A stretch of 64,000 nucleotides of DNA from Centrapalus pauciflorus (lineage: Eukaryota > Streptophyta > Magnoliopsida > Asterales > Asteraceae): the NCBI GenBank assembly GCA_020465985.1, contig JAANYP010007199.1:434001-498000 (forward strand), given 5' to 3'. The notes under the pieces are model-generated. The model did no database searches, was not told where the DNA came from, and saw nothing but the letters and a program-made list of their open reading frames with translations. This document shows, piece by piece, positions 30,607-43,380 of this stretch. The position numbers were made by a program, and so were the translations under genes. Every line of letters begins with the position of its first letter. Positions within the stretch are counted from its first letter, which is position 1.

Positions 30607-32615
30607 TGTAACATCCTCGGATTTATTTTATTGTAATTGGGCTACTTAAGTGGAAAATTTACAATTAAGTTGAATTATGAGCAATTATTATGTATTTGGG
30701 ATATTTAGAAAGTTTGTTGTTATTTTAAGAAAATTTGAACTTGGAATTATTATTAAGGAATATTATGAATTATAAAAGCTATTAATGATAAATTTAAGAA
30801 TAAATCAGTATTTTATGGAACCGGTTAAGTTGAGGGGTGAAGTGTGCAAAATGGTGAAAATGGGAATAAAAGGCTAAAGCCTTTCATTTTCTATGCACTC
30901 TCTCTCTACACTTTCTCTCTTGAGGATTCTCTCTACTTCTCTCTACGATATCTCACAAACCGACCGGCCGATTATCGAGATTTATACGTCATCGGAAAGA
31001 TCTCGAGGAGTACAACAACAATCTACGGCTGGATCTTTGATTTCGTATGAATTGAGGTAAGAATCGACCCTTTTATGTTTGTTTATTTCGGTTTTGAAGA
31101 ACTTAGATTCGAATCTGCCATTTTTATGTGATTTGGAGCTAGTTTAGCTTGAAATCTTGCAAGAATATGATAGTATATGTATAATAGGATCGAAACTAGG
31201 CATCATACATGACATATCGTTGATTTTAGGCTTTGAAATGAAGGATTTAAGTTGTAGATATGAACAAACTCGAAAATATCAAGAACACAGTCGAAATACA
31301 AGAACAAACTCGATTTTGGTACTAGATTCGAGCATGTATTCGAGTTTAACACATGGAATTCGAGTTTAATCACCTAAATTCGAATTTAGGACACTAAATT
31401 CGAATGACATTCGAATTTAACCCCTAAGGGTTCGAGTTTGTCCTCAAATTCGAAGGAAATTCGAGTTTAACCCCTTAAATTCGAGTTTAATGCCTAAAAA
31501 TTGAAAACCACTCTCTAAACTTGAATATTTTGAATGAAACCCATAAAAAACACATAAAATAACAAGAGTTATTCAAAGGATAATGTGTGAACTTGAGATG
31601 GGTTCAAACTTAGTTATGGTTCGAATTTGGATGTGGATCCGAAATGGGGGAAAAATATTGCAAAACTTTCAAAACTTGGTCTTATGGATTTAAACGGTTT
31701 TTGACTCGAGGTATTGTTGCAACTAATTTAACAGGTCCCTTGTGGTATTGTTTAACCCACAGTGGGGTACTTGGTGGATCCGGTTGAAAGCCCGAAGAGA
31801 AATAATATTGAAGTTTTATTTACGCACCCACTGTGAGTACATTAGATTTCGCATGTTTATATCTGTTTTATGTTAAGCTTTGCCTGCTGAGACCTGTTGC
31901 TTCATTTATTGTTTGGAATTCTACTAACTTGCGTAGATTTAGATGCACATTCTTACTTGTTGCATGTCCGTTCGATTGTTGTGCATCTAGTGATGGACCG
32001 GTGGGTCGCATCGATTACTCTGATGTTACTGCGCTATATGACCTGGAGCTGATCCCTCCAAGGTTCTGGTAGGCAGTATGTCATCCCCGATCGTACGTTT
32101 GTCTCAGATGGTATGTTTAAAGCCGAGCTTTGGGCTCGAAGGGGCTGCGGCTCTGGTCCGTACTTGGTGTACGAAGAGGGTATCCGATGTTTGTCATCAG
32201 TGTTACCCTTGGGCTTCATAAAAATTTATAAAATGCGTAATCTTTGTATTCACTAAGCCTTTGCTTATTCCCTAGTTGTTTATTTTTATTTTACAGGAAA
32301 GCGGAAATCTGCAGCTGGGCCTTCTAGTTAGGTCTTTTGCGAAGATTTAGAAGATTTGAAACTACTTAATCGGTAATCATGTTTTGGGACAATGTTGTAT
32401 TATATTCTGGATGTTGTAATAATTGTATTGGGTATGTAGACTTAGATATGGTACCTTGTAGCACCCTAGGGTGTTTGTCACTATTGCACTACTTTATTTT
32501 ATGTATTTTAATGCTTCCGCACTTAAACTAGGTTATCAGATCATTATGTATTTGTGTTTGATGATAAAATCCTGGGTGTTATGTAAATGGTGGTTGCTGT
32601 GGCAAGGGTGTCACA
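30607..32615 (+). repeat. 3' LTR of gypsy1 (2009 bp)
   Basis: Same start (TGTAACATCC) and end (GTGTCACA) as the 5' LTR. It carries one extra 20-bp TTCGAGTTTAA unit in the motif array (near 31460-31480) and one fewer CT pair-block near 30905. Followed by the ATCTG duplication. Confidence 0.92.
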
Positions 32616-32701
32616 ATCTGGCTAAATGCTTGAGCCTCAGGAAGCTCACGGTCTGTTGACACGACCATATTATGCTTTTGAATAAACGCTCTTTCCCCCA
32701 T
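32616..32701 (-). pseudogene. Sirevirus B third ORF, first codons
   Basis: ATG at 32701-32699 begins MGERAF, as in D (43381). The reading runs to the gypsy1 insertion point (duplicated ATCTG, 32616-32620) and continues at 14047. A splice-acceptor-like TATTACGCAG|AC precedes the ATG (32706-32704), paralleling D. Confidence 0.8.
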
Positions 32702-34837
32702 GTCTGCGTAATAAAGTATACAATATATAAGAATGGACAAAATAAAAATAAACTTGTTTAAATTCAATTTTGTTTTATTGTGAACTTATGTAAGTTCAAA
32801 ATCCAACACATATGAATTTCTACAGGCTTGATTTAAAAATTATTCAAATATTTCGAATTTAATAGCAAATTCGAATAACATGTTCGAAACTAACCTTCAT
32901 TCGACTTTATTGACATGTTTCGAATTTAGGCACAAATTCGAATCTAAGAACAAACTCGAAAGTCGGCTTTTTTAAAAACAAAATCCAACATTTAAACCAT
33001 TTTAGACTTAGAAAATCACATTCATTAGTCCTAATAGGTTTAAATCGAAGATATTTAACACTTATTTGAAGTTTCACCGGTTCAAACTTTGTGATTTTGA
33101 ATTACAAATTTCAAAACCCTTAAAACCTCAAATCTAGTCGATTTTGGCTCAAATTGAGTCTAATACTTCCTAAATCTTGAATAATGATGTTGATTATACC
33201 TAGATTTGGTACTATGCTCGAGTACAAATGGACAAAACTTCGACAAACAGAAGAAAACTCGAAGTCGACAAACTCGAAAGAATACACTCGAAATCGCTCA
33301 GAACAAACTCGAATGACTAAATTCGAAAGTAGGTGAATAATGAATGTTCACTATTGACCTATTTATACTAACCACCTTCGAATTTGACTCCAAATTCAAA
33401 TTTACTGCCAAATTCGAATGTGACATTCGACTTTGGCTTAAATTCGAATTTAACTGAAAATTTCGAAAATTTTGAAAATCTTTGAATTAAATTCAACTTT
33501 TTCAACTTTTCCAACTTTTTCGTGTAACGGAATAAACTATGCAAAATCTATTTCCACTAAGCATAAGATTTTCATGCAATGTTTATTTATTCAACTAAGA
33601 ATGGATCCTCAGTAACTTTGACCTTTTTCCTAGATAAAATAAAATAAGACGAAATAAAAATAAAGTAAAATAAAATTAAATTAAATTAAATTAAATTAAA
33701 ATTTTGAACAAAATTTAAACTTAAACTAATCTACAATATTTTTAAAAGTTACATCCTATACTTAACACAAACAGAATATTTTTGGCGAGAATAGTCAAAG
33801 AAAGGTTCAATCAGATAGCGATGTCAAATACGCACTTTCAGTATCTTACTTTCACACTTAGGAATTTTTTATTACTTTTTTTGTTTGTCGTGACACACAT
33901 TTCTAGCCGATTGTTGGTATTATTTTCCCTTTAAACATGTTACACTTTGGAATATCCCTTGGCCTTTTTATTTATCAAGAAATTACCTTACGTGACTCAT
34001 ACTTTGACATACTTTTATGATCAAGGCATACACACAATGATTATAACTTTTCGGTATTGCAAACTTTCTTTAAAAGGCAAATGTCGCACACAGGTCTGTA
34101 TTTACATACAACAGAGTGTCTTAGTTTGTCTTAAAGTTTATTTTTAAAGCTACCAAGACAGCGGTGAGAGGTCTGTACCGACGTACAACCAAGCGACTTA
34201 TCTTGCTAACTCGAGTCAAACCAGAGGCAACAGGTATGTACTTACGTACAACAGAGTTACTTGTTTTGACTCTCAACTAAGTATCATGATTTTTCTATTC
34301 TTTCCATTTTTTTAAGATGTATCTGATGATGCTATACATCCCCAGAAAGTTTGCATACCTCATTTAGAATCAATGTCTGTATCTCTCTAACATAAAAATT
34401 AAGACCAATTGGTCATAAATCTAAGTTAGTGACATGTCTGACTTTTTCTTGAATATTTTATTAGCCTTGAAACTCCCTATATGTATTATGCCTACCAACA
34501 TATCAAACTAGATAATGTATAACACTTAGAATTTTAGGTGCATTATGTGTGAAAGCTTAACACTTAGAGATTGTAAAGACTGTGCTAATTTTCGTCACTT
34601 TGAACCTATGTATCTAAGACTTAGCTCATTTTCTGATATTCTCATTTTTTTGAATTTTTTATGATTCTCTCTCTTTTTTCTTTTGTTTTCATAAACAAGA
34701 ATAAGAAAATAAAATAAAATAAAATAAAATAACCTATTAACTTACTATAAATAGAAAATCTCCTAAGCTACTAAACTTACTATAAAAAGAAAGAAACTCT
34801 ACTGCTATAAAAAGAAATAAACTCTATTAATGTCAAT
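32702..34837 (-). other. 3' noncoding interval of Sirevirus B
   Basis: About 2.1 kb between the RNase H stop and the third-ORF ATG. It has the family landmarks plus a segment (32760-33480) rich in TTCGAATTT/CAAATTCGAA motifs before the third ORF, also found in D. A TTTTA-type repeat (AAATT/AAAATA on the plus strand) lies at about 33640-33700. No conserved ORF. Confidence 0.8.
34080..34272 (-). other. Three tandem stem-loop modules (copy in element B)
   Basis: Minus-strand reading. Module 1: arms GAGTCAAA (34272-34265) and TTTGACTC (34220-34213) around TGTAC-GTAA-GTACA (34250-34237). Module 2: arms TAGCAAGA (34208-34201) and TCTTGGTA (34158-34151, one mismatch) around TGTAC-GTCG-GTACA (34187-34174). 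Module 3: TGTAT-GTAA-ATACA (34110-34097). The outermost pair of module 1 is G-C here and A-T in E. Confidence 0.72.
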
Positions 34838-37800
34838 TTACTCTGGATTACGCATTCCATTTAGTTGAACTAAATACTCAAAACGTGACTTATCAAAAGC
34901 TTTGGTAAATAAATCCGCATTATTATCATCTGTTGCAACTTTTACCAGCTTACTTAAGTTCTTTTCAGCACAATCACGAATAAAGTGGTGTCTTATGTCT
35001 ATGTGCTTGGTTTTACTGTGTTTAACTAGATTATTAGTCATTGCAATAGTTGATTGGTTATCTATCCTAATAGGAGTATGAGTATAAGTCAAACCGTAAT
35101 CCCGCAATTGTTGTTGTATCCATAGAACCTGTGAACAGCAACTACCCGCAGCAACAGATTCGGCCTCGCACGTGGATACGACTACTGAAGTCTGTTTCTT
35201 GCATTGCCAGGAAACGAGCCTCCCTCCAAAGAACTGACAACCTCCAGTTGTTGACTTGCGATTCAAGCTGCATCCTCCGTAGTCTGAATTTGTGAACGCC
35301 TCCAATTCCAGATCGCCCTCCAAAGCCCCAGCTTCAGTTTCGACTTGAGGTATCTTAGAATCCGCTTCACAACTTTCATGTGCATCTCCTTTGGATTAGG
35401 TTGAAACCTAGCAAAAATACACACAGCAAACATTATATCAGGTCTTGAAGCAGTTAAATACATGAGTGACCCAATCATGGCCCGATATAACGTCGGATCC
35501 ACATCGGTATCACTTTCTGTACTCGGTTCGAGATTATGATTCACTTGAATCGGCGTGCTGAAGTGAGCTGTCAGCTTGGTTCGTTCTATCCCGAAGCACT
35601 CTAAGATGTCGTAGACATACTTCGTCTGATGAATAAACATGCCCTCCTTACTCTGTTCGACTTGCAAACCCAGAAAGAAGTTTAACTCACCCATCGCACT
35701 CATCTCTAACTTTGACTTCATCACCTTTTCAAAATCTGTGCACATCTGCTCGTCTGATGATCGAAAAATGATATCGTCGACGTACACTTGTACCAAGATG
35801 AAATGTTCACCTTTTCTCTTCACGAACAGCATACTATCTATTCTCCCTCTTTCAAACCCGTTGTCTAAAAGATGGTTGGATAGAGTTTCGTACCACACCC
35901 TCGGTGCTTGATGTAATCCATACAAAGCCTTATCTAACCGATACACTCTGTCTGGATATTTCGGATCTGTAAACCCAGGCGGCTGTTCCACATACACCAG
36001 CTCCTTCACTTTCCCATAAAGAAACGCGCTCTTTACGTCGAGTTGATAAACTTTGAAACCTTTGAAGGAAGCAAAAGCTAAAAACAAACGGATTGCTTCC
36101 AGCCTTGCTACTGGCGCGAACACTTCATTGTAATCGATTCCTTCCTCCTGGTTGAAACCCTTTACTACAAGCCTTGCTTTGTTTCGAGTGACTATACCCT
36201 GATCATCTCTGTGGCACTTAAAAACCCATTTGGTTCCTATTGCAACTTCTCCTCGAGGTAACGGAACTAACTCCCACACTTCTAGTTTCCTAAATTGTGA
36301 CAGTTCTTCCTGCATCGCTTCAACCCAAGAGTTTTCCTTTAGTGCCATCTGCACATTTTTCGGCTCTACTTGCGAGATGAAACATGAGTAGAGGCAAGTA
36401 TGAAAGGCCTCAGAGTCATTGATCATCGACAACAACACTGTGTTGTTATTCAAACTACTCCTAGTCCTCACACCAGCATTAGGATTTCCTATGATACTCT
36501 CAATAGGATGATTCTTATTAATCCTAGATGTCTCTATCTCGCCAACTCTCAGATTATCTCCCAAATTTGATTCTGTCTCTCCTAACGGGGGAACGACTTC
36601 AGACTCCACATTTTCTTCCTCATGGACACTGTCTTCAGAGTTAGAATTTGTTGTCCGATTTTCGTCTGTAGGCACTTCAGAATCATTTTCTTCCAGAGAT
36701 CTATCTTCAGTTGATGTAGGCTCGGATGTTGATGGAAAGGTGCTCCTCAGAAAACTTTGACCCTCGTCATTCAGATTTAATGATTACATGTCCTGTTCGA
36801 TTATACCTGCATTTCCATACAAAGGAATGTTAAATGACTCAAACAGTTTGTCATAATCAAATATCCATGCTGGACCAGTTTGGGGTTCATGTGTATAACT
36901 TGTGACTTCAATGTTATACACAATCTCTACTGTACCATTTGATTTGTTAAAAACCCTTTTATTTGGTGAATTAGGCACATAATCTAGGAAGTATCCTTCG
37001 TCAGCCTTTTCACCAAATTTTTGTTGATGTTTTGTTTTCATTAACGTACATGGTACCCAAAAAGGTTCGAAGCCAGTTAAATTTGGTGGCCTCTTATTCA
37101 AAACTTCATAACAGGTTTTGTTGAATGATTTGACAGTAAGGACCCGGTTTAAAACATGGCACGCAGTATTCACTGCCTCCCCCCAAAACATGGTAGGAAG
37201 CTTTGAATCCGAAAGCATGGTCCTTGCTGCCTCAATCAAAGTCCTGTTTTTACGTTCGGCTACCCCATTTTGTTGTGGCTCATAAGGTGCACTATATTGA
37301 TGCACTATGACCTTTGATAGGCAATAGACACTAATAACCGTGTTTTTAAACTCTGTTTCGTTATCACTTCTGATACGCTTAACCCTCGTTCCGTAAGAAT
37401 TTTCTACTTGGTCTATGAACCCGATAAGCTTTGCAGCAGTCTCGTCCTTTGTTCTTAAAAAGAAAACCCAAGAAAATCGTGAGTAATCGTCAGTAATAAC
37501 CAAACAGTACCAACTACCACCTATACTCCTTTTGTTGATTGGTCCGAAGAGGTCCATATGCAACAAATCGAATGTGGCATCTATTGAGTTATGAGTCTTG
37601 GACTTGTGTGCCTTCTTGTGTTGTTTTCCTTTCTTGCACGGTAGACACTTATCCTCGAACTGAAAACTCTTCATTGAAACACCTAGCACCAATGCATTTT
37701 TCGTAATGTAGTTCATTTTTCTTAGGTGCAAGTGTGTCATACGTCTGTGCCATAAAACCGATTCAGTCTATGAAGCTTTTGATAGTAGACAGATTGGTCC

Positions 37801-38211
37801 CATTGAAGATTCTGGCTTGTTCATGTCGAGCATGTATAGGTCATTCTTCCTTGGAGCCCTCATCAGATTCCATTCTTCAGGTACTTGGAATCCCGATTTT
37901 AGCACTAACGCCTCAGTATCAGTGAAAAGTACTGAGTTCTTCTTATCACAGATTTGAGATACACTAATGAGATTGTGAACCAGTTTATCAATGTGATAAA
38001 CTTGATCCAATTTGATAGTCCCATTAGTGACCACTCTAGTACAGTTGATATTTCCTCCTTTATTTCCAGCGAATGATACAAAGCCCCGATTCCCTCCCTT
38101 GAAGTCTGCAAGGAGACTTCTTTCCCCTGTCATGTGCCTGGAGCAACCACTGTCGACGAACCATTTGTTGTTTGGAACTGTAGTTATCTCCTGCACATGA
38201 AAGAAAATAGG
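34838..38211 (-). pseudogene. Sirevirus B pol: protease, integrase, RT, RNase H
   Basis: In the same frame as gag, directly after its TAA. Protease: DSGCSRHMTG near 38155. Integrase: LWHRRM...CLPCKKGKQHKK (about 37755-37610), DLFGP near 37550, RSDNETEF near 37385, AERKNRT near 37265. RT: YVDDI near 35790. RNase H: from about 35320 (TNSDYGG, CEAESVAAG). Defects: TAG at 37768-37770, a stop at 36784-36786, and a 10-bp deletion near 35323 that shifts the frame between RT and RNase H. RNase H has TNSDYG where other copies have TDSDYG, so an active-site Asp is Asn. Copia order (integrase before RT) is clear. Stop TGA/TAA-type end lies at 34838. Confidence 0.88.
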
Positions 38212-41082
38212 TTAGTTATCACGGGGAACCCAAGCCATAACTGACTTGGTAATACCATTCTCGTCCACACACTTAAACTCTTTCAAATACCCATCTCTCC
38301 GTTCAGGTGACTTGGGTTTTTGATTTTGAGTCTGTTGTGGTGCGAAGTGATCTAAGTTCACTCTCGGCCTTTGTGTAGGCATTTGCTATGGAGCTCTTGA
38401 ATAGTTTTGATTATAAGGCATTTCGGATTGATATCCTTGAGCTCTACCTGGTGTTTGATGTCTTACAGGAGTGTGTGACCTAACCGGAGTGTAAGCTCTG
38501 CTAGGTGTAGTACTCCTATAATTTTTTTGCGGTCCAGACCTAGATTGATTAACGACTCTATTTGGTGAGTTAGTCCTAATCACTTCTTTGGGTCGACCTG
38601 ACACAGGTGTTTGTTTCCCAGTAGATTTAGGTGCAGCTTGCACAGTTTTCTCGGTATTTTGAGAACTACTTGTGCCTGCAACACTTGGAGAAGTCTTATG
38701 TTGTTCCTGCTTTCCAGTTTTAAGTGTAGGGTCTACTTTCCTATGTGGACAATTAGAAGCAACATGCGCCCTTTCGTGAAATCTAAAGCAATACATTTTG
38801 TCAATTGACTTTTTATGTGTGCCCTTTGACTTAGGTGTCTCACTAGTGTCTGGTTCTTTTGTTTCAACTATAGCGACTGGTTCCTCCTCCCGATCATTAA
38901 AGTCAATTTTGTGTTGTCCTACAGGTTTATCACTAGAGGATGGCACAAATTTAACCTTCTTAATCTTGATATTATTAGCAGTCACCTTAGTTTCATTTTC
39001 CTTAGCAATTTCAGACACTGTATCCTGTATTTCCTCTGAGTCAACTGATTTTTCAGTTTTCTCCTGAGGTTGAGGTACATAATTATCATTGAAAGGTGGA
39101 GGACTCTCATGATACCCTAGACCTACAGGCTTCTTAGACTGACGTTGTGCATCTAAGATTTTCCCTAGGTTGAGTGATGAGTTCCTAAACTTTTCAAGTT
39201 TACTATTTACCTCAGCTACCTTTACCTTAGATTCTGCTAGCTCTACTTCTTTGGTTTTAAGCTCTTTTGTCAATGCCTCAACATGTTCATACATCAGTTC
39301 TAATCTAACACACTGTTCACTGAGTTTGTCCTTTAGAACTACAACATCTTGAGCATCGTCCTTAAGCTTATCCCTAAGATCTTCCTTTATAGCTAATAGG
39401 CTAGCGTTGTCTGATTTTAATGATTCATTCTGAGCTGATATGTTTTGATGTGATTCAAGTACTAAATTTAACCTATCGTTAGACGTAGCACACAAAACAC
39501 ATAAATCATGGAAAAGAGAGAAATTCAAAAGTACCATGGCGTAATCAGATTCCACGTTGGCCATCTGAGCGGCGAACTCCAGTATTGTCTGATCGTCTGA
39601 CTTTTCTACCAACACCGGACTGCTTTCATTCGGATTGCTGTCCCATGTCTTTTCCTCTGCTCCATCACTTCCAGTCTCAGTAACTTCAGCCATAAAGGCT
39701 CTAGCGTTCGACTCTGGATGTGTACTCCAGTCATAAGTTTCATCAAGTTGTTTATCTGATGTGACCTTGGATAACAGACCAGCTATATTCGCCTAACTGG
39801 TTGAACTACCTGGCAGATATCTCCCTTGAGATTGATTCTGATACTGGTTTTGGTAGTTTTCTACTTTCGGTCTCTGACACTCTCTAGCAAAGTGTCCTAA
39901 CCTCTGAGAGTTGTAACACTTAACCTTGGATTTATCAAACCCAATATTATTGTTACTAACGTTGAGGTTTCTGCCCGTCCTCTGGATGAACCTTTTAACT
40001 CTCTGAGTTACCATGGCCAGTTGCCATTGCAGATCCATCTCTTCTAGATCATCAGGTTCTACCTGATCGTAATCTTCATCCCAAAGCGCAGGATCGTTGA
40101 TTTTGCCCTGAACACAATTGCCGTAAGCGTCCACAAAGGAAGCCAACAGATTCAGTTGTTTTTCGGCAGATTTTGCGCTCATAGGCATTTTTGAATACCC
40201 TTGAGATGTAGATGTAGGTGTTGCCTGATTCTGCTTTTCTTCTGGTCTAGCAAACCCTAAGAAAGCCCTACTTACTGAGTCTTCTGATTCAAACGGGGTC
40301 GATGTCTCTCCCGAGAAGAATGTTGTAGCAGTCTTCACATAAGTTGCTCCTGAAGATTTTGATTTCCCAAAGTACATGTCTGGATCCTGTATTTGGTCGT
40401 AATCCCTTTTCTTCTTAAGCAATTCAAAGTGATATACCCTCAGCGTTCCTATAACACTGTCTAGAGTAAGAGTATAGAATTTGTCTTCATCATGCTTTAT
40501 CAGTGCCACATACATTTCCCATTTGGCAGGCAAAGCATCTAGAATCTTGTTAATTTTCTCTGTTTCACCATACTCCACATCGTGGCTGTCTAACTCAGTT
40601 AATAAGTGATAGAATCTAGTAATTGTCTCATCCAGCTTTTCGTTCTTCAAAGCTTTCAAGATCGCGAACTGCAGCTTGAGCATTTCCATTCTATTCTTTC
40701 TGACCCTGGGGTTACCTTCACACCGTTTCTCTAAAGCATCCCACAGCTCTTCTGCTGTCTTCTGGTTACGGAAAGTGTGCAAGATCTCATGAGGTAACGC
40801 CATTCTAATGATAGCGAATGCACGGTTCTCAGCTTCATACAGCTTTTTATCGTCGTCCTTCATCTTTGAATATGGCACAACCTTTTGTCGTCCTTCAATC
40901 TCAGCCGTAGGTGGAATGTATCCTTCTTCTATACAAATCCACATCCGCATATAATTAAACCTCGCGAAGTCGGCGAACCTATCCTTCCACCAGTAATAAT
41001 CCTCTATTTTCATCAGCTTAGGTGGTGAATTCGCTTTTCCGACCTCGTGATCCATCTCAATGAACCTCTGTAGACTTGTCAT
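38212..41082 (-). pseudogene. Sirevirus B gag (three quarters open, with stops)
   Basis: ATG at 41082 and family TAA at 38214-38212, 956 codons. Two premature stops are seen, at 39793-39795 (TAG) and near 38386. Otherwise the frame is continuous. The N-terminal gag domain, a long coiled coil (about 39570-39160) and a second CCHC-like segment (CFRFHERAHVASNC, near 38785, with its second Cys as Phe) are in the expected order. Knuckle 1 reads CYNSQRLGHFAREC, with its second Cys as Ser. Both knuckles thus lack the same Cys. A basic Thr/Pro/Arg tail with repeated TPVR-like units precedes the end. Confidence 0.88.
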
Positions 41083-41455
41083 TGTTTCAAATATTTTTGA
41101 ATTTAAACTTAATTAATGTAATTCGAAATTAATTTAAATTAATTCTTTCGAATTTGAATAAATTCGAATTTAATTATTTTTAAATTGGTTTGGAATTAAA
41201 TTCGAAATTAGGTTTGAAATCCAACTAAGTTTGAAATTAATAACAAAGTCAAAGGTGTAGGTAAATTCGAAAGTTCTTATTCGACTTTAGTGTAAAGTCG
41301 AAAGCCAAGCTAATTCGAATTGGCCAAACTCGAATCAAACCCTAAGGAACCTCGAAAGGAGCGTATTTTCAGTCAAACTCGAAATTGAGAAAACCCTAAT
41401 ACCCTCTTAATAAACTCTAGCGCCGCAAGTTTGAAAAACGGCTAATACTTCGGCT
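41083..41455 (-). other. Truncated 5' leader of Sirevirus B
   Basis: Upstream of gag on the minus strand come TTCGAATTTA motifs and the GCGGCGCTAGA block (near 41424). The homology stops at about 41455 in an A-rich stretch. The rest of the leader, PBS and 5' LTR are missing. Confidence 0.75.
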
Positions 41456-43380
41456 AAAAAAAGAGAAAACCTTAAAAAGTTCAAAAAAGAGAATATTAGA
41501 ATATGAGTTAAGTCTTAGATACATAGGTTCAAAGTGACGAAAATTAGCATAGTTGATACAATCTCTAAGTGTTAAGCTTTCACACATAATGCACCTAAAA
41601 CTCTAAGTGATATACATTATCTAGTTTGATGTGTTGGTAGTCATAATACACAAAGGGAATCTCAAGGCTAACAAAATATTCAAGAAAAAGTCAAATGTGT
41701 CACTAACTTAGATGTATGACCAAATGGTCTTAGTTTTTATGTTAGAGACATACAAACATTGATTCTAAATGAGGTTTGCAAATTTTCTGGGGGATGTATA
41801 GCAACATCAGATACACCTTAAAGAAGAGAAAAGAATAGAAAAAATCATGATACTGAATTGATAGTCAAAACAAGTAACTCTGTTGTACGAAAGTACAGAC
41901 CTGTTGCCTCTGGTTTGACTCGAGTTAGCAAGATAAGTCTCTTTGATGTACGTTGGTACAGACCTGTCACCGCTGTCTTGCTAGCTTTAAAATACACTTT
42001 AAGACAAACTAAGACACTCTGTTGTATGTAAATACAGAACTGTGTCCGACGCTTGCCTTTTAAAGAAAATTTGCAATACCGAAAAGTTATAATCATTGTG
42101 TGTATGCCATGATCATAAAAGTATGTCTAAGTATGAGTCACGTATGATAATTTCTTGATAAATAAAAAGGCCAATGGATATTCCAAAGTGTAACATGTTT
42201 AAAGGGAAAATAATACCAACAATCTCCTAGAAATGTGTGTCACGACAAACAATCAAAGGAATCAAAAATTCCTAAGTGTGAAAGTAAGATACTGAAAGTA
42301 AGACACCGCTATCTGATTGAACCTTTCACTGACTTTCTCGCAAAAAATATTCTGTTAGTGTTAGTATAGGATGTAAAATTTTAAAAGTATTTTTGAGTAG
42401 TTTAAGTTTAAGTTTTATTCAAAATTTTAATTTTACTTTACTTTATTTTATTTTATTTTATTTTATTTTTCTTTTTAGGAAAAAGGTCAAAGTTACTAAG
42501 GATGCATTTTTGGTAGAATAAACATACATTGCATGAAAATCTATTGCTTTGTGTGAATAAATTTTGCATAGTTTGTTCCATTACTCGAAAAAGTTGAAAA
42601 AGTTGGAAAAGTTTGAATAAGTTGAATTTTATTCGAAGATTTTCAAAATTTTAAATTTTGTTCGAATTAAAGACTAACTCGAATTCATTTTTGAATCTGT
42701 CAGTAAATGCGAACTTAATGCAAGTTCGAAGGTGGTTAGTATATAAAGGTCAACAGTGACTCATTAGTGTCACCTACATTCGATTCTAGTGCTTCGAACT
42801 TAATCACCTGCGATTTCGATCTTCTGCTTCGAGTTTGCCGATTTCGATTTTTCAACTATTCCTTGAAGTTTTGCTCGTGTGTGTTCAAATCTACTTGATA
42901 ATCTAGGTATCAACATAAGTGTTATACGAGATTTTGGTATCCTAGGACTCATTTATAGCAAAAATCGACATATTTTGATGTTTTTGGGTTTTAACCTTAG
43001 TGATTCAAAATCACAAGTTTTAACCAGTGAAACCTAAAATTACTTACATATATCTTCTATTAGAACCTACTAGGACTAGTGAATACTATTTTCTATGTCT
43101 AATGGGGTTTAAATCATGGATTTATGTTCGAAAGTGACCGAATTCGATTTTGTTCATCATGTTCGAATTTGTCAGCAAACTCGAATTCAAGTCAAATTCG
43201 AACATGTCCTTCGAATTTAGTATTAAAGTTGAACTATTTACATAATTTTAAATTCAAACTTGTAGAAATTCAAATGTGTTGGATTTTGGACTTCGTAAGT
43301 TCAAAATAAAACAAATTTGAAATTAAACAAGTTATCATTATTTTTCACTTCTAATATATGTTATTGTTTAATGTGCAGAT
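41456..43380 (+). other. Sirevirus D 3' noncoding interval
   Basis: Begins abruptly at AAAGAGAAAACC, the landmark at the start of other 3' intervals, on the strand opposite to B. It includes the stem-loop modules, a (TTTTA)n tract at about 42440-42475, and a TTCGAA-rich segment (42600-43300). It ends in CTAATATATG...TTTAATGTGCAG|AT (acceptor-like, AG at 43377-43378) just before the third-ORF ATG. Confidence 0.8.
41862..42060 (+). other. Three tandem stem-loop modules (copy in element D)
   Basis: Module 1: arms AGTCAAA (41863-41869) and TTTGACT (41914-41920) around TGTAC-GAAA-GTACA. Module 2: arms TAGCAAGA (41926-41933) and TCTTGCTA (41976-41983) around TGTAC-GTTG-GTACA. Module 3: TGTAT-GTAA-ATACA (42023-42036). 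Loop 1 differs from all other copies while the stem is unchanged. Confidence 0.73.

Larger units (their letters stand above)
14048..32615 (+). mobile_element. gypsy1: complete Ty3/gypsy chromovirus-type element with two nested insertions
   Basis: LTRs 14048-16038 and 30607-32615 flank PBS, gag-pol and a short 3' tail. The 5-bp target duplication ATCTG is perfect (14043-14047 and 32616-32620). Removing it rejoins the third ORF of B, as confirmed by the uninterrupted copy in D. Sirevirus A sits in the leader and a CACTA element in the pol C-terminus, so the original element was about 8.8 kb. By eye the LTRs differ at roughly 30-35 bases plus a 20-bp repeat unit and a 4-bp CT indel, making gypsy1 older than A. 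Confidence 0.93.
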
